Below are positions 42,424-51,493 of a stretch of 64,000 nucleotides of DNA, one piece after another. Made by a program: the position numbers and the translations under genes. Position 1 is the first letter of the stretch. Each line of letters opens with the position of its first letter. The DNA is taken from NCBI GenBank assembly GCA_900642245.1, contig CAAAJI010000012.1, positions 328,333 to 392,332 on the forward strand, read 5' to 3'. The notes beneath the pieces are model-generated. The model was not told the origin of the DNA, did no database searches, and saw only the letters and a program-made list of their open reading frames with translations. Source of the DNA: Fragilaria radians (Eukaryota > Bacillariophyta > Fragilariophyceae > Fragilariales > Fragilariaceae).

Positions 42424-43615
42424 GATAATAAAAAAGCGAAGGAAGAAGATGAAGGTAATAAAATAAGAATTCAATCAGCAACAGCGTAATAAATCCAAGT
42501 TATGGAACTCTTGGAAGTGCACTACCTGTACAATATTGTAACTGTACTAATACAGGATCCTACGTAATAGTCGAATCTCGCCATTTTAAACACGATTAAC
42601 GTCGTTCCATATAAGATATAAGAAGACTATTTCCACTGCGCTCTTAGTAGTATTTCCAATCCCATGAGAAAACTCGTATGGGGAGAAGTGACACATTATG
42701 GTTGTTGGATGTGAGATGGTATATGTTATGAGATGATACAAGTCACAAAAGGAATCCTCAAACTGGTGAAGTATTCATTGATGAATTCAAAGTCAATGTA
42801 TTCAGAATTGGAGCAGTCATCAACTTGTCCTGGATATACCATCCAAAGTCACATTTAATTACCCATTAATTGCCAATGCACTTCCTTTTCTTTAGAATGG
42901 GCTTGCAGTCAAATTGTTCCCATAGTTCACACATTTCTGTATTTTTTGAGCTTCTTTACTGATGACTTGTTGACACTTTAGTTTTCCTTGGGTTTTTCTC
43001 TTTCCAATTTTCGTTGAAAGTATGTGTTCTGTAATGGAATTACTTTATGATCATCAAACCGGCATCTTTGTCTACTGAAGATTTATCATCACTTCTCTTT
43101 GCATTAGTCATATGGATGGCGAGGGGCAATGCTTCATGCCATACAGAATACATCTCTCGGATGAGTATTGTTGTACCCTCAGAACTTTCTATATTCAAGT
43201 GTTCTTGTTGGTGATTATTGGATATTGAATACTTTGACACCAAATGTACCAAAAGTTTCCAGAGATTCTTCAGATACAACTTTGTGGCTGCAGCATGGTC
43301 TTCTAAGATTATACATATGTATTTGACCCAAGGTTTTCCCTCTTTATGTAACTAACATCAAGCATGCGTTTCTTTATTACCTAGCTGTTGTTTTTGTCTC
43401 CCCTGACCTCAGTTTATTTTCTATTGAGTTTGTTTCCTTCAAGACCATTCCATCCAAAGATACCACACCATATGTAACAATTAACCTTCTGCTGTTCTCT
43501 TTGCTTTATGTTTTATGGCTTTCTCAGCTTTTATCCTTTTCATTTTTGCTGGCTTCCTAGTAATTCGTACGTTTCCACCGTAACTTGTATTTAATTCCAC
43601 ACTTCTTCTTATCAC
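42424..43615. other. Spacer upstream of the HIR gene
   Basis: About 1.2 kb. It holds the HIR promoter side, then AT-rich sequence. A 79-codon minus frame (43,040-43,279) contains VWHEALPLAIHMTNAKRSDD, which faintly resembles copia integrase text, but nothing around it supports that. Confidence 0.4.
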
Positions 43616-43644
43616 TACCGTCTTCCCCCGAATATAACAGAATT

Positions 43645-43740
43645 GTGTTATGTTTGAATAGAACACAACCCTTGTGTTATGTTTGAATAGAACACAACCC
43701 TTGTGTTCTATTTGAAAACAGTACAATTGTGTTCTATTCG
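43645..43740. repeat. Subterminal tandem repeats of the pogo-like element
   Basis: Two identical 29-bp units (43,645-43,673 and 43,674-43,702) are followed by diverged half-units containing GTGTTCTATTTGAAAACAG and GTGTTCTATTCGG. The common text is GTGTT(A/C)TnTTTGAA with its near-complement AGAACACAA, so each unit is partly self-complementary. Such subterminal arrays often serve as transposase binding sites; that role is inferred. Confidence 0.7.
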
Positions 43741-43817
43741 GGGTTATGAGTAGCAACTTTTTGATTGGTCAGGATTGCACCGTTACTGTGTTTTTAATTT
43801 CTTGTATTGTGACGGAG

Positions 43818-44735
43818 ATGGCATCAAAGAGAAGGAAATACTCTTTGAAAACAAAATTGGATATAGTCAGATCATATGAAAAGGAGTTACTGGAAAATTT
43901 CTTCCAGCCAATCCAAAAGTAAATGGAATAAGCATTGAGACATTGTGAGAGAGAAGAACTTGAAGCAAAAAAGAAAGTGCCTTGTTTGTAGAAGACATAC
44001 CTCATGTCAATCACTACCAGATTCATTCAAAAAGTTCATAATATTATTGAAAAGAAATGAACTCAGACTAAGAACATTATTGATATGGACTAAGTACCCA
44101 GATATTTCAAAACTAAGCCAAAATCAACAATAACAACTAAGGGAAGCCGTGAAGTATTGATGCGAAAAGGGGGAACTTCCCACACGCGTTTTAAGGTCGC
44201 ATTTGCTATTGCTGCTGATGGTGTTATGCTGCATCCACACATTCTTTTCTGTGGAATAAAAAATAAGCCAGTAGTCTCCATTGATATTCTTGTTGATGTG
44301 AATAAGACTGGAATGTGGAATGACAACTGCTTGATTTTACAAAAAACGTTGTCCTAAGTCGACAAGAAATAACTTTTTTATCGTGATCCAGTTCTCTATG
44401 TTATAGATTCATATGGTGTGCATCTCAACCTTGCAAAATCAAAGATTCCTGAAAAGCATAATGTGTTTGTTGCCATTGTACCACCAAATATGACAAACAT
44501 TTTGCAACCATTGGATGTTGCCGTAAACCGCAGCTACCAAGCATTCTTTCAAACTTATTTTGATGGATACATTGCCCAAGCCTTGGAGGATACATGCCTG
44601 CAAACCAAAGCTGGAAATCCCAAAGTACCATCATATTTGGTAGTTTGCAACTGGACACTGGATTGGATTAAGACAATGACACAGGATAGGTTCCAAAATG
44701 TGACTTTGAACTGGACAAACTACATCCGCCTCTAA
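43818..44735 (+). pseudogene. Broken CENP-B/pogo-type DDE transposase
   Basis: An ATG at 43,818 begins MASKRRKYSLKTKLDIVRSY, a CENP-B/psq-type helix-turn-helix, ending after about 40 codons. Later frames give IIDMD, stop, VPRYFKTKPKS (44,082 on), then RKGGTSHTRFKVAFAIAADG and GMWNDNCLILQK (stop at 44,355), then VIDSYGVHLNL and ILQPLDVAVNRSYQAFFQ. These are the three acidic catalytic regions of the DDE_1 family: first Asp at 44,088, second Asp in VIDSYGVH near 44,406, third Asp in QPLDV near 44,514. The TAA at 44,091 directly follows the first catalytic Asp, where relatives have Glu (MDE). Stops and frameshifts mean no active enzyme is made. Confidence 0.75.
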
Positions 44736-45426
44736 AAGCACTCTCTGAAGATAAACATTACAGAGAATCTTGGGATTCACTGCGAACTTTTGAGCAGTAT
44801 TTTGAATTATAATTTGGTACTCTAGAAGCTACTGAATGGTATCTCCCTGAAAATGGATCTTCAACTCTGTTTGAATCAAAAGTTGCATGGCAGCAGCAAT
44901 AGTTGGAAGCAGTATTGAGGTCAACTTGTTGCATACATGAAACAAGATGCGATTCTTCAAGATAATACTGATTCTGCATATTTTGATTCATTGCTCAATG
45001 ATGATTGCAGTGGTAGTGAATTGGAGATTCATTCAGGCTCTTCCTTGCACAACTGAAGTATTGAAGGCTATGCTATCAATAAGCAATCTGTTTTCACATA
45101 TGCAGTTGATTATCCCACTAGGAATGTTGTTTTAGCCAAATCCGGTGACTACTAAGAATTTAAAATGCTGGATAACTAAGGTAGTCTTACATTCAAATAC
45201 AACACAATTGTGCTATATAAAAAAGGTGTTATACTCAAACATAAGTCTTAATGTTTTCAATTTCTGCTTTTTTCACAAAACTTAAATATAGCACAATTCT
45301 GTTATATTCGGGCGAAGAACCTACAAGGGGATGTCAGTCGAAAAACTGGACTGACGTCTTTTTTTCATTGGTGTCAGGTTTGATTTCGAAGCCAAATTTA
45401 TCCGTGGTCTGCATTTCTCGAGTAAA

Positions 45427-45999
45427 ATGAATCTAGTATGGATGCTTCGTTGGATTGCTATGTCATTGACATGGACCCCAATATTATCATGGTCGGGACT
45501 TTCAGGTAACCCCCCTCGAAGGGAGGTTATGATTCAATCATTGGGTTGGATGGCATCAGCTGTGGGTAGTGGTAGCATAGCATTCTTAGGCCCCACCCCA
45601 GTGATGGCCGAAGAAGTCGATACAGACATCGAAGATCCCTACCGTGACTACATTACAACCGAATCTGGTCTCAAATACAAAGTCGTACAGGAGGGAAGTG
45701 GTGCAATTCCTAATCCTGGAGATAACGTGAAGGCTCATTACACTGGATGGCTCCAATCCTTTGATAATCCCACCTTCAAGTTTGATAGTTCGAGAGATCG
45801 TAATCGTCCCTTTACCTTCCGTGTCGGTGCCGGGCAAGTCATTCGAGGATGGGATGAAGCATTCTCAACTATGAAAGTCGGAGAACGCCGACGCATCATC
45901 CTCCCTCCTCGATTGGGATATGGGGATCGGGGTGCAGGTGGGATCATTCCCGGTGGAGCGACTCTTTACTTTGATGTAGAATTGTTGGGGATACTCTGA
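45427..45999 (+). CDS. FKBP-type isomerase, thylakoid lumen
   Basis: Single exon of 190 residues. A signal peptide (about residues 5-25) is followed by PPRREVMIQSLGWMASAVGS and a hydrophobic run ending PTPVMAEEVD, a twin-arginine thylakoid signal with an AxA-like cleavage site (VMA). The mature FKBP domain (about residues 78-190) is complete: HYTGWL, FDSSRDRN, FRVGAGQVIRGWDEAF, RRRIILPPRLGYG and LYFDVELLGIL. The active-site Trp is kept (IRGWDEA), unlike in the 40.5 kb FKBP. Expected role: folding or assembly of lumenal photosynthetic proteins. It converges on the RPA34-like gene with 146 bases between stops, and starts about 100 bases from the pogo-like element, which could affect its promoter. 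Confidence 0.88.
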   Translation: MNLVWMLRWIAMSLTWTPILSWSGLSGNPPRREVMIQSLGWMASAVGSGSIAFLGPTPVMAEEVDTDIEDPYRDYITTESGLKYKVVQEGSGAIPNPGDNVKAHYTGWLQSFDNPTFKFDSSRDRNRPFTFRVGAGQVIRGWDEAFSTMKVGERRRIILPPRLGYGDRGAGGIIPGGATLYFDVELLGIL

Positions 46000-46145
46000 A
46001 TGGCTAGTATCCGGTCTCCTCCCCTCTCCACTTCTTTATGATAAATGCAAATAGGCTACCCTAGCATATTACTTGCATTGAACTTAGACTACAGATAATA
46101 GAAGTGAAATAGCTTCATCTTTCCTTCTTATGTTTATACTTTCAA

Positions 46146-47411
46146 CTATTTTTCCTTTTTCACTTTCCTTTTTTTGCTTTCTTCTTTTTTCAACTTCTTT
46201 TCTTCCCGTTTCGCTTTCTTCTCTTTTTTCAACTTCTTTTCTTCTTTCTTCACTCTCTTTGCCTCCTTTTTCATTTTCTTTTTTTCACTTTCTGGTTCTA
46301 TTCTTCTTCGTTTGGAAGGCCTCTTCTGACTCGTTGTACCATCACTTTCATCGCCTTCATCTCGTTTTGTTTTCGAGATAGCAGGTGTTGTCACGTAAGT
46401 GTCATCTCCATTCAAACGCTCTGACTTCGTAATTGACTCACGCTTGATGCGTTTTTCTGAATCAATCTTACTGCCATTAGCTGTTAGGTTGTTTATTCCG
46501 GACGGAGGAGAGACCAATTCGGTAGACTGATCCATCGTCTCCTCCTTCGTGAAACTAACACCATTGGAGGTAGCGTCATCTTTTCGTGAGCGGGAGGAAT
46601 GATAATGAGATAAGCCTTGAATTAATGCCGTAGCATTGGAATGGTTTTTGGATTTAGAATCTTCAGATTTTAGCTTTGTCAATGATTCAGCTGACGGACA
46701 TCCACTTGGCATCCATCGTCGTTTTAATCCTGATTTTTGTGGAATCGGAGTATAGGCCTTGCAAATTGATTCAACTGGGACAGGAGCTCGATCGATTCCT
46801 GGAGCCAAAATGGTCTGCGGCACTTCTTCTAACGAATCCTTTTGAACAAGTGTCCAATGCCTATGAATGGGTACAGGGACCATATAATTGGCATTGTTCT
46901 CCTTGACAAGTACACGAAATGATTCCTGTTGAATACCATCTACCTCCACGATTCCATAAGATTTGCCATTATTTTCAGTTGTTCCAATAACTTTCTTGTC
47001 AAGTGAGAGTTTGATACCATTTAATGCATTGTGATCCAGGGAGACAGGCAATCGAAACGTCCATATTTCATATTCAGAATCATCCTCCGGTAGACAGAAG
47101 TTGGAGGGGGGGATTTTAAGTGGATCCTTTTTGTCATCATTTTCTTTTATATGTAAGTTCTCTGCGCTTTTATCATGAGATATCTTGCCTTTTTCGCCCA
47201 CAACTTCCTCGTCGTCATCTTCTTCCTCGTCGCTATCATCACTATCTGAATCTTCGTCCTTGTCGCTATCATCACTATCAGAATCATCGTCCAATTGACT
47301 CTTTTCTTCGTCCTTAACTTTTGTCTCACTAGCAATCGATTCTGACTCAGAGTCAGAGCTATCGTCACTTGAGACACTCTTAGATTCTTCTTCAGATTCC
47401 GAAGAGGACAT
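46146..47411 (-). CDS. RPA34-like RNA polymerase I subunit
   Basis: Single exon of 421 residues. Residues 1-75 are a Ser/Asp/Glu tract (many CK2-type sites). Residues about 105-240 form the only folded part: YEIWTFRLPVSLD, LNGIKLSLDKKVIG, YGIVEVDG, ESFRVLVKE and YMVPVPIHRHWTLVQ. The last 45 residues are an almost pure Lys/Glu tail (KKEEKKLKKEKKAKREEKKL). EIWxxRxPxxL, a small beta domain and a Lys-rich tail match the A34.5/RPA34 subunit of RNA polymerase I, which pairs with A49 to stabilise the enzyme on ribosomal DNA. The assignment rests on layout and one weak motif, so another nucleolar protein is possible. Codon use in the tail is nearly restricted to AAG, AAA and GAA. Confidence 0.5.
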   Translation of the reverse strand: MSSSESEEESKSVSSDDSSDSESESIASETKVKDEEKSQLDDDSDSDDSDKDEDSDSDDSDEEEDDDEEVVGEKGKISHDKSAENLHIKENDDKKDPLKIPPSNFCLPEDDSEYEIWTFRLPVSLDHNALNGIKLSLDKKVIGTTENNGKSYGIVEVDGIQQESFRVLVKENNANYMVPVPIHRHWTLVQKDSLEEVPQTILAPGIDRAPVPVESICKAYTPIPQKSGLKRRWMPSGCPSAESLTKLKSEDSKSKNHSNATALIQGLSHYHSSRSRKDDATSNGVSFTKEETMDQSTELVSPPSGINNLTANGSKIDSEKRIKRESITKSERLNGDDTYVTTPAISKTKRDEGDESDGTTSQKRPSKRRRIEPESEKKKMKKEAKRVKKEEKKLKKEKKAKREEKKLKKEESKKRKVKKEK

Positions 47412-49085
47412 GCTGATTTGTTTTTAAACAATAAAATGTCGATCCTGAAAAAAGGGTGGTTGGACAGAAACATTCGGATCATAGCCACTACAAAATACAA
47501 AGTGGCGTGTACTGTATACCAAAACTAACAAATCTAACCTTGTAGCAGTATTTTCTGAGGTTTCAAAAAAAAAGCGCAAATACCACATAAATTGTCGAAA
47601 TTAATTTTTGACTTGATGATTGAAAAAGTTGACATCATGAGAAGATAGTATATTTATCAACCTGAGAGATGTAATAGAGGTGAAAATGCATTTCAGAATC
47701 AAGTAAGAGGACTAAGCCAGTTACATCCAATTGAATGTTTGCGCAAGTCTGTCGTAGATGCAACAAGCATGAAAGGTACCCAAATAGTACATTATGTCAC
47801 AATGATTGAGAAATGGCGCTGGCACTTCTTTAAGAAAAGTTAGAAACTGGAGAGACACTAATTTATCACCAACGTTTTAGATATGGATATGTGAGATTTT
47901 GCCTTCCAGTTTGTGTTCATAGACTTACAATGCAATTCAAGCGCGGTCATGGCACAGCAGTTCCCATAGTGTAGTTTCCATTGTGATATAAGCAATATCA
48001 TAGTTTCAAAGTTTTCCTCCGCCTACCTTCACTATGACAAAATTATTGATTGATACACGACGGCCTGGTCTCTACTCGCGGCATATCAAATTGATCCTTT
48101 GGGGTCATTACCTTTTACTTGTCCTGTTATGTAGCCTTAACATTCTTCAAGACTTTAGAATCAAAGGTTGAATATTTGTCTCGTATTTTATTCCGAAACA
48201 GTTAAAGATGTCGGTTGTTCAGGAAAATATATTTGAAGTGACCTTGATCGTGTACAATCCACAATTCATAGTGTTGTTTCATACCTAACTATATGTTTCT
48301 AAGTCCATCATAAGGGCTATGAAAATAATCTCAGAGCCAATTGTTGGACATATCTTCATCTTTTTATCTAATTATATCCAGAGGTGATGACAGAATATGC
48401 TCCTTGAAAAAGTGTCGAATTAAGTAGTCCCTGAAACATTTTATAAAGATTCCTCCCTACAACTTTTAGCATATTCAGTTCTGAATTTTCTGCAAAAAGT
48501 ATGGTTCATGCTTTATGACTGAGAGTTTATGAAATGCAATTATGAAGGAGGTTGATAGCTTAAATGTAAGAAATCAAAGTGTCAGTAAAAAGCAGATAAC
48601 GATTGAGCGTTAAAAAAAGTTCCTAGCAACTAAAATTGCTGACAACTACTCAATTCGGGAACTAAAGTTTGGTTAGGGTTGGAGACAACTTTGATGATGA
48701 AAGTGTAGGGATACACAGAAAGGGTATGGTTCCTTGAAGAAGAAGCGGGAGGACTTGAGTCATGCTTGACAAAATTTTCGCATATGCGGTATTCAACATG
48801 CTGAAAGCATCACAACAATTTTTTTTCTTAACGTTTTAAATGCATGGTCAACTTGATCAATATATATGGAGGATGAACAAGATGTACCGTGGCAAATCTT
48901 TCTGTGTTCATTAGATTCAATTTTGTGTGACTATTTATCCTTATCTGGCTTGAATTGAATTTAAAAGTTAAGCGAAATTCCTTTCCAATGCCTCATGCCT
49001 TTTCTTTGGCAATAAGGATGACAGCCCTCTTGGCAGTTTCCAAGCTAAGGATATAGCGTAGAACATCTTTGTGGTGTTCAAATGG
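47412..49085. other. Gene-poor spacer
   Basis: About 1.7 kb, AT-rich, with no supported gene. The left end is the promoter side of the RPA34-like gene. Confidence 0.4.
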
Positions 49086-49393
49086 GAGGAGTTCAATGAT
49101 GATGAAGGACCAGTAGGGAGTTACATAATTCGAAATTTTGGCGCAGCATATGTTAGACAACGCGGGCGTTCTAATGATGTCAATGGATGAGTAAGGGAAG
49201 GGTTTCAGATGTGCATGATGATGTTGAGCTTCATTATCCTGATGCAAAGGTTACTAACAAGTTGTGTTTTGGAGGTGCATGTATTTTCGAAAATTGCAAG
49301 GAGGATGATGCCTTTAAAAATTCTGCTATCAGTAACTTTTTGATAACCATCATTGCTACTAATATCAAAAAAAATCCAGAATTGGTAAGTTAA
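49086..49393 (+). mobile_element. Probable Crypton-type tyrosine recombinase relic
   Basis: Two plus-strand frames join across a stop near 49,186. The first gives EEFNDDEGPVGSYIIRNFGA and AAYVRQRGRSNDVNG; the second (ATG at 49,187) gives RVSDVHDDVELHYPDAKVTN and KLCFGGACIF. I recall the pattern GSHSIRKFAATxxRxxGxxKD ... RxSDxYxDxxLPYPDAxVxxKLCxGGxC from stramenopile Crypton-like tyrosine recombinases. If so, the catalytic H-x-x-R is altered (Y-I-I-R) and the Tyr position reads His (DVHDD), so it would be inactive. The family call depends on memory of the pattern and needs a search. Confidence 0.42.
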
Positions 49394-50863
49394 GTCTAGT
49401 GATGCCATTGATTGAATCAATTCGGTTTATGGCGCGCAGACAAGTGTAAACATTTAAGTTGTTTGGTGTGACACAAGGATGTGATTCAGGGTGGGATCTG
49501 AATTGTCCTGGCAGAGTGTAACATGTTTTTTATGTGATTCACTAGTAGTTGGTGCTTGCTTTGCTTCGCAGAATTAACTATTTTACAAAAGAGAATCTAT
49601 CTTTGAATTTTTACATTTCTAGCAATAATTACTACGCCGACTTTTATGACTGCTACTTGTGAACTTAGAATTTGCAGGTCATACGATCTGATGCATGACA
49701 CAATATTTAGGCTTTACTACTTGACCTAACATGTCATTGGCATCTACAATTGCATTCAACATCACATAATTTAAACTGAATTATTCTATTGATTTAGCAT
49801 TGACATTATGAAGGTGTAAAGGTAGTAAATTCATTTTTGTCCTGTTATAGTTATGTTTTAAAGTCATATTTTAGCTTTTTCTTACGCTATTGTTGTAGGA
49901 GTTATTGGTGCTGCTTTATAGGAACGTCAAAGATTGTTGGTGGAAAATCAAAATAAAGTTGTTGGTGCAAAGTAAATATTTTTTTGATAACTTTATAAAA
50001 TGTATTCTTGACTTGTTTGACAGTTTGAAAAATGAGATATGTGAAGGATTAATACAATAAGAATCATCCCAAAGATACAACAATATATTTGATCCATATG
50101 ATTAACGCCTTAACACCAGTTATACTTAACTTAAGATCAAGAAGCACAAAGGTCTTTTTCCTCAATTTTAAGGAATATTGATCTTTATTTTTTCACTGTT
50201 TTGAAGGAATTTCATTTAGCTGCAGATTAATATTGCGATTAGATCTATCCACATTTCAGTAGCATTTGAATGAAAATTGTGTTAAATATTCTAAACTTTA
50301 CAACTGAAAGTCTTGACAACATTCTAGTTTAATAATTCTGGATGAAAGTAGGATGGAATTATTATTTTACTAAAATCAGGTACCATTTGAATTAGCTACA
50401 TCCCTATTGATATAAGTAGCGAACTCTGTAAACTTTGTACTCATACTCGATCAATTTCTCGAGTACTACTGTATTTACAAAACGTACAAGGGTTAAGGGG
50501 TAGCATCGGCAAGATCGGATGTGAAACTTTTTTAGTAGTGTAGATACTCGACTTGGCGTGTGTAGTAGAGAAAATTCTGTAGGCTGAATGATCAAACCTG
50601 GTTGTTTTCTCCGCCAGTGAAACGCTACGGAGCAGTATTCCTCGGAGATGTAAAATTTCACTGGGCCTGCTGAATGATGGTGTGTCACATCGGTATACGG
50701 GTTGAATACACTGTTGCACATAATTTACTTGATAAATCAGTTTGGAATTTTTCGCATCCCTGATCATTGCACACAAAGCATGTTTGGAAATATTGCATTC
50801 GCACTGTCATACATGCATTTGATAACTTGGTTCATCCGCCCCATCAAGTCATAATACAAAATC
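49394..50863. other. Spacer before the macro-domain gene
   Basis: About 1.5 kb, very AT-rich. Minus frames at 50,404-50,776 overlap each other in two frames and resemble no family. The right end is the presumed promoter of the macro-domain gene. Confidence 0.4.
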
Positions 50864-51493
50864 ATGGCTATTTCAGAGGCAAGAAAAGTATTTACTATAT
50901 CCGGAATCCAAATTGTAATCGGACATGGATCCGTTCTGGATTTTGAACCATCTGACAACAGCTCGACTATTGTGAACGCGGCAAATGAAAGGTGCTTAGG
51001 AGGAGGCGGTGTTGATGGTGCCATAACTGCTGCTGGTGGTTACGAATTGTGTTGTGCCCGCATGGCGCTTCCTCAAATTGAAGGAAAATCTGTCAGATGC
51101 CTGACTGGAGATGCAAAGCTAACAGGCCCTGGGATATTCGGTACCATTAAAACAAATCATGTTATTCACGCTGTAGGTCCCAACTACAACAAATTTAAAT
51201 TGGAAGATTATCCCAAAGCCGATCGCCTCCTTAAATCCGCGTACATTAGGTCCTTAGAGATTGCGCACAGTGCAAGAATTAAAGAGGTTTATTTTTCCCT
51301 TCTCTCGTCCGGGGCATATCGAGCAAAGAAACCACAAATGAGTGTCTTAGAAATCGCATTAGTTTCCATTATTGAATGGGCAGCGTCACGATCAAAGTAT
51401 TCAAGCGTGAATGTTATTGTTCTATGCTGTTTTACGACACTCGAATGGAGGCATCTTTGCGAGCTAGTCGATCAGCCATCTTATCGACAATGA
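50864..51493 (+). CDS. Macro-domain (ADP-ribose-binding) protein
   Basis: Single exon of 209 residues. It is almost entirely one macro domain: IQIVIGHGSVLDFEPS, IVNAANERCLGGGGVDGAI (about 36-54, the Asn and glycine loop that bind ADP-ribose), CLTGDAKLTGPG, VIHAVGPNY and the phosphate-loop region YFSLLSSGAYRAKKPQ (about 146-161). MacroD-type proteins remove ADP-ribose from proteins or hydrolyse O-acetyl-ADP-ribose. Oddity: between Gly-Asp and the Ala-Val-Gly-Pro segment the loop is shorter than in MacroD, and the usual SxGxxGxP loop reads SSGAYRAKKP. No targeting signal is visible. It could also be an ADP-ribose-1''-phosphate phosphatase of the Poa1 type. Confidence 0.8.
   Translation: MAISEARKVFTISGIQIVIGHGSVLDFEPSDNSSTIVNAANERCLGGGGVDGAITAAGGYELCCARMALPQIEGKSVRCLTGDAKLTGPGIFGTIKTNHVIHAVGPNYNKFKLEDYPKADRLLKSAYIRSLEIAHSARIKEVYFSLLSSGAYRAKKPQMSVLEIALVSIIEWAASRSKYSSVNVIVLCCFTTLEWRHLCELVDQPSYRQ

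Larger units (their letters stand above)
43616..45323 (+). mobile_element. Pogo/Tc1-mariner-type DNA transposon, inactive
   Basis: An element of about 1.7 kb bounded by inverted repeats of roughly 40 bp. The core TCTTC(C/G)CCCGAATATAAC plus AGAATTGTG is at 43,621-43,648 and inverted at 45,290-45,317. A TA lies at the same distance outside each end (43,616 and 45,322), fitting TA target duplication. The left end also holds two perfect 29-bp direct repeats (43,645-43,702) starting GTGTTATGTTTGAATAG plus two weaker copies; the right end has related units. Inside is a CENP-B-type helix-turn-helix and DDE transposase pseudogene. It lies between the two lumenal FKBP genes. Confidence 0.8.

Noticed and set aside
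43040..43279. Minus frame resembling copia integrase (VWHEALPLAIHMTN)
   Set aside because: Only a loose local likeness; no neighbouring copia blocks were found.
46130..46381. 83-codon plus frame rich in Phe, Leu and Ser
   Set aside because: Complement of the Lys/Glu-rich tail of the RPA34-like gene; pure compositional artefact.
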